A stretch of DNA of 64,000 nucleotides from Chrysoporthe austroafricana (GCA_001051155.2 JYIP02000002.1:4037583-4101582); one strand, 5' to 3'. Shown: positions 13,002 to 25,938, numbered from the stretch's first letter. Notes: generated by a model from the letters alone, not told the origin. Numbers and translations: made by a program.

Positions 13002-14794
13002 ATGTCCTCCTGCATTCCCCTCGAGGGCTCGACGACCTGCCCGTCTTTCGCCTCTGCATCAATATCGACTGACTCCACCCTCGTGGGCTTCTTGTGCGCA
13101 GATCAAACGTCCCCAGAAAATTGTGGCCCCAGTAGCTGACCTTGCTTGCAGCTCATTCTTGCAATACGTATCAGACCGCGCCACCTTCGATTCGCAGCTC
13201 GAGTCGTATGTCCAGACGACGTTTGTGCAGCAACAGTGAGTTGATTGGACCGCTCAGATTCACCGCAGAGCCCCATCACTAACAGCAACCCCAGATACGA
13301 GGACCGTTTTGGTTGCGGGGGCATCGACCTGACGAACACCTCTAATCTCTACGCACGATACACCACTTCTGTCATATGCAACTCCATCGTCCAGAACTCC
13401 ATTGATCCCTGCGGGCTGAGTGGGACGCAGACGCGGCCACTGTGTGCCGACAGCTGCGTAAGTCTCGCGTGTCCGTGCCCAGTCGCCACTTGCTGACCAT
13501 CATGCAGGCGGACTACGCTGAGAGCGAGGCGTACTACCTCTCCGACAGTCAATTATGCACTAATCCCGGCAACGACTCTGCCGCTGAAGTACGAGCTGAC
13601 TTCACGAATTGCGCGCTGCCCGCCGATTCGCTCTCATCCGCCACCTGTATCGAGGGTAGCGACAACGAGCCGGACAATTGCGGATTTGGCAACAGCACAA
13701 TTGGCCTCTGCTCATACTGTGCATCTGGCGGAACTAACTCGACCGACACCTGCTGCTACAACTCGGACGCAGAATCACGCTGTGCAAACGTTACTCTGCC
13801 TTCTATCACTGCGACCATCACACTTCCGACCTCGACTTCCAGCGCGAGCGCTACCGCTTCGGCATCTTCCGGCGCCGGAAATGGACTCTCTCGTGGCGCG
13901 GTTGCAGGCATCGTGATTGGATCGATCGCCGGAGCTGCGTTGATCATAGGTGTTGTTCTCCTCGGCTGCCTGTTCATCAGACGGCGCAAGAGGGGGAGCC
14001 AGTCGGGCAGCATTTTCAACCAGCCACAGCCGGCCAGGAGAGGGCCTATAATGACCCAGGCTGTCCCGCCCGCGCAGACCCCGCAGGGGTACGAAGTTTT
14101 GCCTGGTGGTAGGATAGCCAGGATGTCGGCTTTGGAAGGTCACTCGGGAGATGCACCCTCTCGTCACTCGGGAAGTGCGGCTGCCTTCGGCGTTGCTAGG
14201 AGCAGACCCGGAGACAACCAGTCCTCGTCAGACGAGTTTGGGGATAGCCCTGGGTCAGAGCCACGTGCTGGTGTGTTGCGGCCTCCACCGACAATGCTCA
14301 AGAGGTCGGGATCTCTGTCGAGCGGTTCCGTGCTTATCGGAGGTGACGACAATGGCAGCAATGGGATGTCTTCGCCGCGGGGGGTGGGCAGCCAACAATC
14401 CGAGCAGCTGCCCTACTTCAAGGACTATTACTCTCAAGACGAGATTCACCCCGGTGACGGCGTTGCGGTGTTGTGGGCATACCAGCCGCGTGCTGCTGAC
14501 GAGTTCGCTCTCGAGCGGGGCGACATGCTGAAGGTGGTTGGAATATGGGATGATGGCTGGGCGACCGGTGTGATGATGGACGAGCGGGCCGACGAATGGG
14601 AGGCGAGGCACCAAGAACAGCGAGACAGCGGTGTTTCGCATGTATCTCGCCGTGGTCGCGAATCATCACCTGTCAGCGGTGAGATCAAGGCCTTCCCTCT
14701 GGTGTGTGTGTGTCTCCCAGAGCACTGGAAGAAGACGATCGAGGGCGACAGCTCGACGGAGACGACGTCGAGCGCCGCCTACCAGCAACGCTGA
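13002..14794 (+). CDS. Fus1-like single-pass membrane protein with C-terminal SH3 domain
   Basis: Four exons: 13002-13093, 13152-13235, 13295-13457, 13508-14794, giving 541 aa. The N-terminal half (about 1-230) is Cys-, Ser- and Thr-rich with N-glycosylation-type sites and probably extracellular, though no classical signal peptide is seen. A Gly/Ala/Ile-rich transmembrane helix lies at about 244-270 and is followed by the stop-transfer RRRKRG. A disordered Ser/Pro-rich cytosolic linker leads to an SH3 domain at about 430-520 (AVLWAYQPRAADEFALERGD, then WDDGWATG). The SH3 carries an insertion of about 45 residues before its last strand. This architecture is conserved in filamentous ascomycetes and resembles yeast Fus1, a cell-fusion and polarity protein. 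The exact role here is inferred. The start is at caccATGtc. Confidence 0.85.
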
Positions 14795-15710
14795 ACAACC
14801 ATTCTTCTACACATTTTACGACCGTACGACGTTTTCCACCACCCTCGAATGAGGTCCGATTCACGCTTCAGGCATTTCGCAGCACTGCGCATCAATTTGA
14901 AGCCAATTGAGGCCTTACGAACATTCCCGAGTCACGTGGCCACCGGCCGAGCTTTTCTTTCACCGTACATATTTGATGCTCGGTGGCGCGTTTTCAGCCC
15001 GCGATTTTACCGCACCCTTCTGAAAGGGGTGCATGCCTGCATTGCCTTAAGGCAGAGCGCATTCTAGTTTACGGCCCTTGTAGAGACGGGCGTTGTCGGC
15101 AATGGTAGAGGTCATTGCGCCCTCCCATTTTGATTTTACGGTTTTTGGTTCAATATACCCAGGTTCACGAAGGCTTTTCTTCAATGATAAGAAGCCTACG
15201 AGGTGGATGGTCCACGGCCACTAATTCTGAATCGGTTCTCTGGGGGAGAGAGGCGGAAGGGTTCAGTGCGGATACAGCTTCATGTTACGTTTAGGGGGGC
15301 ACAGAGGGAAGAAGATACTGGAGAGAATCTTAAATAATGCCGTAATCGGCTTACGAGACATATCCTAGGGGCATCTTTCTCATGAGATGATCAACCCTGA
15401 CCAATTTTACTTGATTGTCCATATCTTTCGTCTGAGTGTGTCTTGGCAGAACATTGCCAAAAAAAAAAAAAAAAAAAAAATAATGTTGTGATTTGAGCTG
15501 CTGGTACGTTCATGAGCTGAGCCCGTTCATGAGCAACCGACTTGGACATCACGCTATAACGATCGAGCGCGGCCAACGAGGAGCGCGGCCGACGAGGCGC
15601 GTGCCCTCATCATGCGAGCTGTAGGCGTGGGTCAATGACCCGACGTGTATCGCCTCCACAGGGCATATGACCGAGACGCTCAGTGGGAACCGAGAGGGGT
15701 GATGATGCGG
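14795..15710. other. Convergent 3' flanks of the SH3 and Zn(II)2Cys6 genes
   Basis: About 900 bp with no coding signal. It holds an uninterrupted 22-base A run at 15459-15480. Confidence 0.45.
15459..15480 (+). repeat. Homopolymer A22
   Basis: Twenty-two consecutive A residues between two convergent genes. No poly(A)-tailed retroelement body was recognised on either side, so it is called a simple homopolymer. Confidence 0.9.
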
Positions 15711-17772
15711 TCATTCCGCATACGAAGCATCCGAATCAGGCTGGTATGTGGGCGGCGCCGCACTCATAGGGCGCGGAGGGCAGGCCTCGAAAAGATGGTT
15801 CTTCACGCTCCTGGCGAGCGGCCAGGTCGATGAACACTCGTCCAGGGCCTGGAGGAGGTAGCTCATCTCCTCCGGGCTGCCGAGGGAGGACACGACCTTG
15901 GCGGCCTGGACGATCCCGTACACGAATGTGAGGGGCGCATGCCGCAGGCCGTACTGGGCGCGCCACCGCCGCAGCACCGCGATGATGTCCTGGGCGGAGG
16001 CGAGGCACGCTGCCGCCGCCGCCGCCGCCGCTTCCGCCGCCTCCTCGGCCGGCTCGCGCTTCAGGAGAATCCGGATGCTGTGGAAGAGGACCCTGGGGCG
16101 CCGCGCGCGTCAGCCGAGCAACCCCCTGACAGGTAGGTCTTGCGGGGGGGGGGACGCCCTGCGGCTCTTACCGGAGCGCCGCGACGGTCGGCAGGAGGTT
16201 GGTCTGCGCCGGAAGCCACCTGTTCCACTGCAGGGTCTTGTCCAGCGACTCGTCCCACCGGCACAGGTCCAGCCGGAGGGCGTCGACGCAGGCCTTGCGC
16301 CGGGGGCCCTCGGGGCTGCCCTTGGCCGAGTAGAGCCGGCCCAGCATCCGCGACGCGATCGATGCCAGGCTGATCTGCATCTGGAAGGAGGGGACCAGCA
16401 GCCGCGCGTCGTCGTGTCCCTCCTCCCGGTCCTCGAAGCCGGCTGGGAACCAGGGGTCCATCTCGGCGAAGTCCCTGTGGGATGTCAGCATGGCCACTGC
16501 CGTCAGGACTGCTCCTTTTTTCACTCTATCCCTTACGGTAGACATTGCGTCAGCTGGACCTCCGCGTCATCGTCGCTCAAGCTCACGGGGCGCCCGAGGA
16601 TAAGGCTGATCAGCTTGTCGGAGACGTAGCAGCCCCAATAGATCCTTCTCCGTATCTCGATATCTTCTGGAGATGCTAGGGACCTGTCCATCAGAAGCCA
16701 GTAGCGGGGATCTTTCTGAAAGCCAAGGTCCATGGCCATGCGAAAAGCGATGCCTGCGAGGCGCCGCGGTCAGTCGGCGTCAGGGGCCATCGCCGGCAAG
16801 TCTCCAGAATTTCAAACCACCCACCCGAGTACTCCCAGCCCTTGGAGACATTCCCGCGGCCGATCTCGTAGTACGCCAAGCACAAGAAGGCCTGGACGTT
16901 AGGGATGCACGGGCGCGCCAGGCCGGAGACGAGCAGGATGCTCTCGGCCGCCGCGAAAAACCGCGCGCTGGACTCCCGGCGGCCGGGGGCATCGGCCATT
17001 AGTAGGCCCAGCGCGCAGACCGCGAGCAGCAGCGAGCCGGACCAGTACCTTGCCCCTTTCCCAGCTTGCTCCTGCTGCTGCGCGCCGAAGTGGTCGCGGA
17101 GGAAGGCCTCGCGGTAGATGAACATGAAGTGCGGGTACTGCCACCGGAAAAAGTGCACCAGGGCGTCCGCGACGAGCCCGCCGCCCAGCTCGATGCCGAA
17201 GTGCGCCGCGACGGACGAGAGGTGCGGGTCGCGGGCAGCATCGGTGCCGCTGCTGGCCTGCGCGGGGTCGGCGTCCTGCGGCCACATGCCCGGCGACGAG
17301 GTGTGATATATGCTCGTCGGCCCGTGGAAGACGAGCGTACCCTCGGGGTCCTGGCGGAGGTAGTAGTAGTGCTGCGCACCGTCCAGCGCCACGGCCGCGT
17401 CGGCCTTGGGTCTGCCGTGGTCATCGCCGAGGTGGACGCCGGCGAGGATCCGGTCCCTCTCGGCGGGCCCGGCGGCCTGGAGCTGCGCAAGGACGGACTC
17501 GAGAGAGGTGACGCGGCGCTCCAGGCCCGTCACATACTCGCGGGACGCCGGGCGCCGTCGGGCATCCGTCGCGCCGTACTCACACCGGTGTCCCACGCCG
17601 GCGCAGCTGCTGCACGGCTCCGTCCTAGAGCATCGCAGCTAGGAGGAGAGGAGCATGTGTCAGCGTCGTCGTCGTATTCTTCTTCTCTCGGTGGCGGTGG
17701 GGAGGGGCTGGGTACCTTGCGGAACTGGCATCTCTTACAACTGATACGTTGTTGTCGTGTTAGTGTTGGCAA
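15711..17772 (-). CDS. Zn(II)2Cys6 transcription factor (fungal-specific)
   Basis: Minus-strand exons ending at 17716, then 17638-16825, 16753-16537, 16474-16172, 16092-15711; these encode 572 residues beyond the first exon. The zinc cluster is split by the first intron (CKRCQFRK, then LRCSRTEPCSSCAGVGHRC), giving the six cysteines of the Gal4-type domain. A short coiled coil (YVTGLERRVTSLE) follows. The middle homology domain is clear: HFFRWQYPHFMFIYREAFLRDHF, and later the REIRRRIYWGCYVSDK-type segment. This pattern is like regulators often annotated as nirA-related, but the target genes are unknown. The true start is unresolved: the cluster frame runs upstream to a stop without an ATG, so another 5' exon is likely; ctaac plus cgtatcag just before the first Cys could be its acceptor. 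The coordinate 17772 is the approximate start of the visible cluster exon, not a start codon. Confidence 0.8.
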
Positions 17773-18604
17773 GATGGATGATTTACCACGCCGACGACGG
17801 AGAATTTTGTATTCATATGAAGGAAGGGAGAAGACACCAGCAGTGGCTGTTTGTCACGGGGTAGATCATAGCAAGGAAGAGTTGATAATTCTATTATTTA
17901 TCATTTTTTTCCCCCCAGGGGAGAAGACAGGAGGACAGAAATCAGAGGGAGATGAGGATATCGATGGAGATTTTCTCTAAGCAGGCAAAAGAGCCCTGGG
18001 CACCCATATCTGCGTCCCTTCTTCGCAATGAAGTCCAAGTTGGGTTGAGTTCCAATGCAAAGTCATCCGTATGATGTGCTATAAACACTTACGAGAGCTT
18101 CTTCTTAGATATGGGCGGCATAGTTGAGAAACAATGCGTCCTTCGTTCCTGTGAGCTCCTGGGTTGCAGGGGGAAATAGACTGGTTCGCTCGACGAGGCG
18201 GTTTGGAGATATATGTTTGGTGCTGATGAGTCTTCTGGCGGTCCTGTGCCTGAGAGGTCAGAGTACTTAGGTACATAATACTCCGTACCACTGCGACGTC
18301 ATTGGAGGTCCGGGGTTCGGCGCTGCGCATGTGGTCTTAGGGAGCGGCAGGCATGAGCTCCAGAGGGTCTCACATACGACACACCGGAGAGTTTTATCAA
18401 CCCTCAACCTCTAAACCTATGCACTAAGCTTGCAACTCTCTCGGGACCTCGATCCGCTACTCGACTCCTGCCCGAGTTCTCCCAGGCTTCCCGAGTCGCA
18501 TCAGGTCAATATGACCAGATTTTGTTGCAGTGCGGATCACTCTCTGCGGTAGCTCTCCTGAAGGTTGACATCCTCCACCGGGGCCTCTCCCTCCACCGCC
18601 GACG
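17773..18604. other. Divergent region between the Zn(II)2Cys6 gene and vps15
   Basis: About 830 bp expected to hold both promoters and perhaps a missing 5' exon of the regulator. No repeats or RNA genes were recognised. Confidence 0.4.
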
Positions 18605-21600
18605 ATGGGTCAGGGCTTCTCTGTCACGACGCCGTCTGCCGGCGCGGCCGGCATCGATGTCCCTGAGCTCGCGGATCTTGCGTACGAAAAGGCTATAGGG
18701 TCTGCCCGCTTCATGAAGAGCATCCGCGCCCGCCATCACGATGGAATCGTCCTGGTCAAAGTATTCGTCAAGCCGTACGCGCCTATGCCGCTTGACGAAT
18801 ACAGACAGAAGATTATCTGTGAGTTTCACGTGGAATGCGTACTGCGTCGTCCTGGCCATCCCGACTGACATTCAAGTTTCAAGACGAACGGAAGGCCCTC
18901 GCTGAGACCCCCAACGCTCTGGGGTACCAACGGATCGTCGAGACCGAAACCAACGGATACCTTGTCCGACAATACCTATACAACTCTCTTTACGACCGTC
19001 TGAGTACAAGGCCCTTCTTAGAGGACATAGAAAGGAAGTGGCTGTCGTTCCAGCTCCTCTGCGCTCTGCGCGACTGCCATGCAAAGGACATATATCACGG
19101 TGACATCAAAGCGGAGAACACCCTTGTGACCTCGTGGAACTGGCTGTATCTCTCCGACTTCTCATCGTCCTTTAAGCCGGTTACATTACCCGACGACAAC
19201 CCGACCGACTTCTCCTACTTCTTCGACACGTCCAGTCGGCGGACATGCTATATTGCCCCCGAGCGATTCGTTGCGCCGGGCGAGGGCGCAGACCAGGGTA
19301 CCAAGCTGACTTGGGCCATGGACATCTTCAGCGCGGGATGTGTGATCGCGGAACTGTTCCTTGAGGCGCCCATTTTCAGCCTTAGCCAGCTGTACAAGTA
19401 TCGCAAGGGTGAATATGACCCGGATATAGCCCACCTGAGTCGCATTCCGGACAGGGACATCCGCGAGCTTGTCTCATCCATGATCCAGCTAGACCCGCAG
19501 AAGAGGTACTCGGCCGAGCAGTACTTGGAGTTCTGGAGAGGTAAGGCCTTCCCAGATTACTTTTACACTTTCCTGCACCAGTACATGGGGGTGATCACGG
19601 ATCCCTCTTCCGGCCAGTATCCAATCTCAGGCGCCACAAGCAATCTGGGAGAGGCCGATGAGCGTATCGATCGGGTATTCTACGATTTTGATAAGATCTC
19701 CTACTTTCTCGGGTACCAGAATGACTCTAGAGGACCGGAGACGGCGAAACTCTCACCTCGACTGGGTCTCGGTCACTTTCCTGTCCGGTTGAACATCCCG
19801 AACAACGAGCACGCCGTCACATGCGATGTCCAGCAAGCTACGGACGACGGCACTCTGATATTCCTGACGCTGGTGGTCTCGTCTCTGCGAAACACGGCAC
19901 GAGCATCGTCCAAGGTTCGGGCGTGCGATGTGCTGCTCGCGTTTGCGGAACGACTGACTGACGAGGCGAGATTGGACCGAGTCTTGCCCTACCTGATGAC
20001 ACTTTTGAACGACAAGGCCGACATTGTTGTGATCACTGCGATAAGGACAATAACGCAACTTTTGGCGCTTGTCAATACAGTCAACCCCGTCAACGCATAC
20101 GTATTCCTGGAGTACGTCCTCCCACGGCTAGCCTTTGCTCTTTATGGAAGTGCCGGTCAGCCTAGTCCGTTGGTGAGGGCAACATATGCCTCTTGCATTG
20201 GAAATTTGGCGACGACGGCGAAGAGGTTCCTGCAAATGTCGACCACCCTCAAGGCGGTGGGCGCCATCGCGACTGCGGATCCGGATGTGGAATCTGGCAG
20301 CCAACCAGATGGCAGCTTCGACGGGCTGTTTGACGAGGCTCAGCAGGCATTGATTTTCATGTTCGAGCATCACACAAAGAATCTCATCGAGGACGTCGAT
20401 CCCTACGTTCGGAGAGCGTTCCTCAGCTCTGTGCCGGAGTTGTGTCTGTTCTTCGGAACTGCAGAGTCCAACGACATCATCCTCACACACCTCAACACGT
20501 ATCTGAATGATCGAGACTGGATGCTCAAGTGTGCCTTTTTCGAGACCATCGTTGGCATAGCTGCTTTCATGGGCAGTGTCAGCCTCGAAGAGTTTATTTT
20601 GCCCCTCATGATCCAGGCACTCACAGATACGGAAGAAAATGTCGTGCAAGGGGCATTGCATTCTTTGGCGCAGCTGGGTTTCCTCGGTCTCTTGTCAAAA
20701 ACGCGGCTATGGGAGCTTGTGGACGTCGTGGCGCGGTTCTCGATGCATCCGAACATCTGGGTGCGCGAGGCAGCTGCAGAATTTCTCTCGGCTGCGGCGA
20801 AGTATCTTTCTCCGGCAGATGTCAAATGCATTCTGCTCCCGATGACCTCGATCTATTTGAAGACGACCATCGTGCCGACAGACTTCTCCGAGCTCTCCTT
20901 GCTAGACACCCTGAAGAAGCCGTTGTCACGCTCAGTGTTTGACCAGGCACTGCTGTGGGCCGTACAATCTGACAAAGGCCTCTTCTGGAAGTCCATGCGC
21001 AATATGCGCAGGTTGTCGTTTGGCACACCAGCTACGGTGATATCGGGCCCAGCAGCAAAAGACCTGCACCCTCGGAGCCTTAGCAAGGTCTCCAAAAATG
21101 AAGAGGATGAGCAATGGTTGGGGAGACTGCGCAATCTGGGTCTCTCGCCTAACGACGAATTCAAATTGCTGGCCCTCCGAGAGTTCATCTGGCGCCTCAG
21201 CCAGATTAAAGCGCGCGATTCGAATGCGATAAACATGAACACTGAGCTGAACGACATCATCAACCTTCGGACACTTGGTGTCACAGTACAGACGGTAATG
21301 TTCGATGAGGAAATGCCAACGAAGTCGTCGGGTGTGGTCGATGGGGACGCAAACGCACCTCGCACAATCACAGACGCCCTGATGGACGCATCGATGAGTA
21401 TTGATGATCCTGTGGGCAAGCGAAAGCGAGCTGCCATGAACAGTCACAGGAACCGATTGAGCAGTCAAATAAATATGTCACCAAGTGCTGATGATTGCCA
21501 AGCTCTTGACGAAGGACCTTCATCTCCCAAAATTGGCCCGCCACAAGAGGGTGGTAGGCGGTCATTGACACAGAATATTACGGCTAGCGCCGGTGGCGCA

Positions 21601-23325
21601 AATCCGGGAAAGAGGGCACTACGACACACATCGAGCGCGATCAATCTACTAGGACGGAGAGACAGCAGCAAGGCCGTGGCCGAGACAGGCACCACAGACG
21701 CGAATGCAACCGGGCGATTGGAAGGGCTCTTCTCACCTGCAGCTCCATCTAGGTTTTCTATTAATGGCGAAGGCGGCGGGATGGGAGCCTCGGGACGATT
21801 GCAATTCAACCACAACTACCCAGGCAACGATCCTCACATCCTGAAGATGCTGGATTCAATGTACACGGATAACTACCCGCATGATGTCGCCGAGTTTGGC
21901 CCCTTGGTCACTCCAATTACGCGCAGGAGAGCCGCCAAGGGCCCTAGCGGACAGGCAGGCGAAGGCTGGAAGCCAACAGGAAAGTTAGTGGCTACTTTCT
22001 CTGAACATGTTGGCGCCGTCAATCGCATTGCAGTGTCCCCCGATCATGTCTTTTTCATCACTGGCGGAGACGACGGCGCCGTGAAAGTATGGGACACCGC
22101 TAGGCTAGAGCGCAACATTGCCCACAGGTCTCGCCAGACACATCGACACGCCCCTGGAGCAAAAATCACAGCGCTATGCTTCATAGAGAACACACACTGC
22201 TTCATCAGCTGCGCAACTGATGGTAGCGTTCACGTGGTCAAAGTCGAAACCGCGATGGTTAGTAACCAAACGCGATATGGTAAGCTGCGGCTGCTTAGGG
22301 AGTATCAGCTACCAGACGATGAAGAAGAATTTGCTGTATGGTGCGAGCACTACAAGCAAGAGGCCAATTCCACAATGGTCATCGCGACAAATCGATCGCG
22401 GGTTCTCAGCATTGATCTAAGGACTATGAGCCTAATGTGTGTACTCGAGAATCCAGTTCATCATGGCACACCAACGTGCTTCTGCATCGACAGAAAGAGG
22501 AATTGGCTTTGTCTCGGAACCTCACACGGCGTCCTCGATCTTTGGGATCTCCGCTTCAAGATGCGCCTCAAAGGCTGGGGTGTACCGGGCAAGTCTTCTA
22601 TCTATCGACTGTCCATACATCCGATCAAAGGCCGCGGCAAATGGGTTTGCGTCTCCGGTGGCACTGGTCAGGGCGAGGTCACTGTTTGGGACCTAGAAAA
22701 GACGATTTGTCGAGAGATCTACCGCGTTGGCGGCAACAAGGAGGGTCCCAAGGGCTACGATCCATGGGAGGTAGATGAGGACAGACCGGAGGGGATGCTG
22801 GGCCGCTTCGCAACGAATATCGAGCCAACCGCAACTGGCAACGCAGATCGCGGTGTCCGAGCCATGGTTGTGGGCAGCAGCTCGCTCGAGGGCAGCGACC
22901 AGCGAGACATCAGACATGCTTACATTCTGACAGGCGGCTCGGACAAGAAACTACGCTTCTGGGATCTCACCAGGATCGAGAACTCAACAGTGTTCAGCGG
23001 CCTTATGCTGGATGAGGGCAAGCCCACGTACTCAGCCAGTCATCCTACTACTGCTATGACGCTGAATACGGAGAGACTTCCGCGTAGCCATGCGTCGGGT
23101 GGGTCGTCCAATGAGGCGGCAAACAAAAAGCGCGAGTCCTCTCGCAGAGCTAATGGTGCTGGCAGAAGCGCTGGGAGGGCGGCCCGGACGACGGTCATCT
23201 CGGTGCAGCAGCAGCAATTGCTGAGATCGCACCTGGATTCTATACTGGACGTCGCCTTGGTCGAGAGCCCGTATACCATGACCGTGTCAGCGGACCGGTC
23301 CGGCATCGTCTTTGTGTTTCAGTAA
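18605..23325 (+). CDS. vps15: Vps15 protein kinase, regulatory subunit of PI3-kinase Vps34
   Basis: Vps15 is the membrane-anchored regulatory kinase of the class III PI3K complexes in autophagy and endosomal sorting. Two exons, 18605-18818 and 18884-23325, give 1551 aa, normal for the family. MGQGFS has Gly2 for N-myristoylation. The kinase domain (about 25-310) has the family's deviant motifs: HGD at 143-145 instead of HRD, DFS at 163-165 instead of DFG, and CYIAPERF at 193-200. HEAT repeats follow (about 400-800). A low-complexity linker (about 850-1060) leads to a C-terminal WD40 domain (about 1105-1551). The acceptor used (tttcaag at 18883) gives KIIYERKAL across the junction; the alternative AG 10 nt earlier breaks the frame. 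It is transcribed in the same direction as the U2A' gene. Confidence 0.95.
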
Positions 23326-23963
23326 TTCGTGAGAGCGCGGCGCAACGGGAAGGGTTTTGAGTTTATGACGTGGAACCGGTCTTGAAGCGCTCGTGTCGTG
23401 TGTGCAATAGATACCACTATTTGAGAACATCTAGATGGGCAGAGAAGGCTCGATTGAGGCATTAATGCGATAATGAAGGTCGTCAGTCAGTCTACTAAGT
23501 GATCAACGCAAAGTAAAATTATGCAAACACGCATCCAAAGTGAATAGTAATTGACTTTCATGATAATGACCTGGCGCCGCAACCTCCTCCCGTTCCCCTC
23601 TGAAAGGGGGGGAAATAAGAGAATATATTACATTTTCTCTGATATCAGAATTTCTCGGTATTTGCTTGCTGAGTCCCGTTAGACTTCCACCCGGAGTGCC
23701 TCATATGCTTTCTTCGTCTGTTTTCAGCTTTTCGTTTGACCCTGCGGGTGAACTTTGGAACACAACACCCCTAACCCTTGAGGGTTCGAAGAAAAGTTGA
23801 CCTGGACGCCGGGCAGGCAGGCACGCGACCGCGACCTCAGCCTCGCGAACAGCTCTGCATTTTACCATTATTTTGGCGACAACCTTCCTACGAACGTTTA
23901 TTTTCTGCATCCCTGACCGAATTTAACTACGAAAACAGAGGTAAACCGCTACCAATCGCCAAG
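23326..23963. other. Intergenic region between vps15 and the U2A' gene
   Basis: About 640 bp in a head-to-tail arrangement. No gene or repeat was recognised; a short G run occurs near 23605. Confidence 0.4.
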
Positions 23964-25011
23964 ATGGTGCGCCTGACGGCGGATCTCATCCAAAACTCCC
24001 TGTCGTACCTCAACCCGCTCAAGGAGAGGGAGCTTGACCTCCGAGGTGCGTTTATGGAAAGGACAGATGCTACACTTTTGATCTTATGAGAGCCAGAGTT
24101 GATATCGAGTTTTTGTCATTGCCGGCAAATAGGACACAGAATACCGACCATCGAGAATCTTGGTGTTGCGGGCGTATGTACCCATGACCCCCTCCCTTCC
24201 CTTTGCGCCCGGGTGATCGTGGAGCTGACGCTTGGGACCCGCAGCCACAAGACGCAATAGACTTCACCGACAATGACATCCAGATCCTCGGGAACTTCCC
24301 GCTGTCCCCGCGGATACGCACCCTCCTCCTCGCGCGCAACCGCGTCGCGTCGATCCAGCCCACCCTGCCCAGCGCGATTCCTAACCTGACGAACCTCGTG
24401 CTCACGTCCAACCAGCTGGCCGAGCTGGCGGACCTGGACGTGCTGGGGAAGTTCGCGCGGCTGACGCAGCTGGTGCTGATAGACAACCCCGTCACGAAGA
24501 AGGAGGTGCGTTTGTTCCGTCTGGTGGCCGGGGGGAGAAGACCCGTAATGGGGTGTGGGACAGCGTGGGAAACGATGCTGACATGTGGCTGTAGCACTAT
24601 CGGTACTGGGTGGTATGGCGGTGCCCAACGGTGCGCTTCTTGGATTACCAGAAGGTCAAGCAGGCGGAGCGTAACAAGGCAGAGGAGCTGTTTGGCACGG
24701 CGGAGGAGCCGACGGAGCTTGCCTCGAAGGTCAGTCTGACACCCCTCGAACGCTGCTGCAGGCGGAGATTAACGGCCGAGCTACAGATCATGGGCATCAA
24801 GTCATCGACGTTCAGTGCGCCAGCGGCTAATGGCACGGCGTCGGCGGCGTCGAGGATGAAGCGCCTGAAGCTTACGGACAAGGAGAAGCAGAGGCTGCAG
24901 GAGAGGATCAAGAAGGCAGGCAGTCTGGAGGAGATCATACGGCTAGAGAAGGACTTGGAGGAAGGCCGACTACCTCCTGGCATCCTAAGCGAGGATGCTA
25001 TGAAGGAGTAA
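23964..25011 (+). CDS. lea1: U2 small nuclear ribonucleoprotein A' (Lea1)
   Basis: A leucine-rich-repeat protein of the U2 snRNP that binds stem-loop IV of U2 snRNA with U2B'', acting in the spliceosome. Five exons: 23964-24045, 24133-24173, 24245-24505, 24595-24729, 24787-25011, giving 247 aa. It begins MVRLTADLIQNSLSYLNPLK, the family start. LRR motifs run through LGNFPLSPRIRTLLLARN and LTNLVLTSNQL to LVLIDNPVTKKEHYRYWV, followed by the FLDYQKVK cap. The C-terminal third is a basic/acidic helix. Intron 4 (24730-24786) is 57 nt, a multiple of three without a stop, so its retention would add 19 residues in frame. It faces the histone-fold gene with about 200 bp between stops. Confidence 0.93.
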
Positions 25012-25214
25012 GAATGGATCAAAGCAGGTACATCCGAGGGGATTGCTTCTGGGAAGCAAAGACTTGTATTGCTAGGGCATACCATTTGCCCAAAACTCAT
25101 GCATCAAAAGCACATAATTCTGAACCGCATCAAAAGTTGCCACCGCCTAAGCCTCCTAACCTAGACCCCAAAGTCTGCCACGGGGTGAAACCGGTCGTCT
25201 ACCTGCACAAGCTT

Positions 25215-25938
25215 CTAGCCTGTCATCTGTACGTCTTCATCATCACCGGCACCGGCAAGCGGCTCCGCGCCCTCGGGTTTCTTCACCACATCGTGCACTC
25301 CGAAGCCGTTCGACAGAGTCTTCTGCTTCTTGCCGTTGGTCTGTGCCGGCTCCTGCGGCTGGTTACCGGCGATGCCGGTGAGCTTCGCGCGGGTCTCTGC
25401 CGCCTGCTGCTTGACTTCCTTGTAGGGCACCGTCTTGGGGATGGTGTCGTCTAGAAACTCTAGGTTGTCCTTGTAGGTGACGGCAGCCGCTGTGGTGGGT
25501 TGTCAGTGAAGTCCGCTCTCGAGCAGCAAGACATGTAGGTTCTCACATAGGTCCTTGTACTGGATGTTCCTCCGCGGTTTCCTGTCCAGCTTGGCCATGT
25601 TATGACCCTGCTCTGCGATGTACTGGATGAACAGCTCCTGAAATTGTCAAGGTCAGCCCGTGCCGCGCAGACATGGTGCGGCAAACCAGATCTGGTGGAC
25701 TCACAGCAGCCACCGTGATGGCGAACGCTGCATTGTTTGAGCAGATGTTGATGTCTGGATCCACTGCGATGATCTTCTTGACTCTGGATACTGTACGTAA
25801 CCTTTGTTAGGCTTATAATCTGAAAGCGAGGAGTGCCATCCATGATAGATGGTGAGTGAGCGGAGAATCCCTACATGGCAGTTGAACCTGGCCCGTCACC
25901 TCCTTGCGGGGCCGTATTGGGGTGGTGTTATACGGCAT
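25215..25938 (-). CDS. Histone-fold protein, Dpb3/POLE4-like (CBF/NF-Y family)
   Basis: Four exons on the minus strand: 25938-25875, 25790-25705, 25637-25547, 25489-25215, giving 171 aa. After MPYNTTPIRPRKEVTG comes the histone fold: QLPLSRVKKIIAVDPDI, CSNNAAFAITVAAELFIQYI, and RRNIQYKDLSAAV. The LP.SRVKKI start and the spacing fit the CBFD_NFYB_HMF domain as in Dpb3/POLE4 and CHRAC-type subunits. The C-terminal tail is polar and acidic (GDDEDVQ). Dpb3-type proteins pair with a second histone-fold partner in DNA polymerase epsilon or chromatin remodellers. Which complex applies here cannot be settled from sequence reading alone; NC2-alpha is the main alternative. All introns are GT-AG. Confidence 0.8.

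Noticed and set aside
15459..15480. A22 run as a retroelement poly(A) tail
   Set aside because: No element body, terminal duplication or tRNA-like head was seen nearby.
17066..17980. Plus-strand frame of 304 codons
   Set aside because: Antisense to the Zn(II)2Cys6 regulator, whose domain motifs prove the minus strand is coding.
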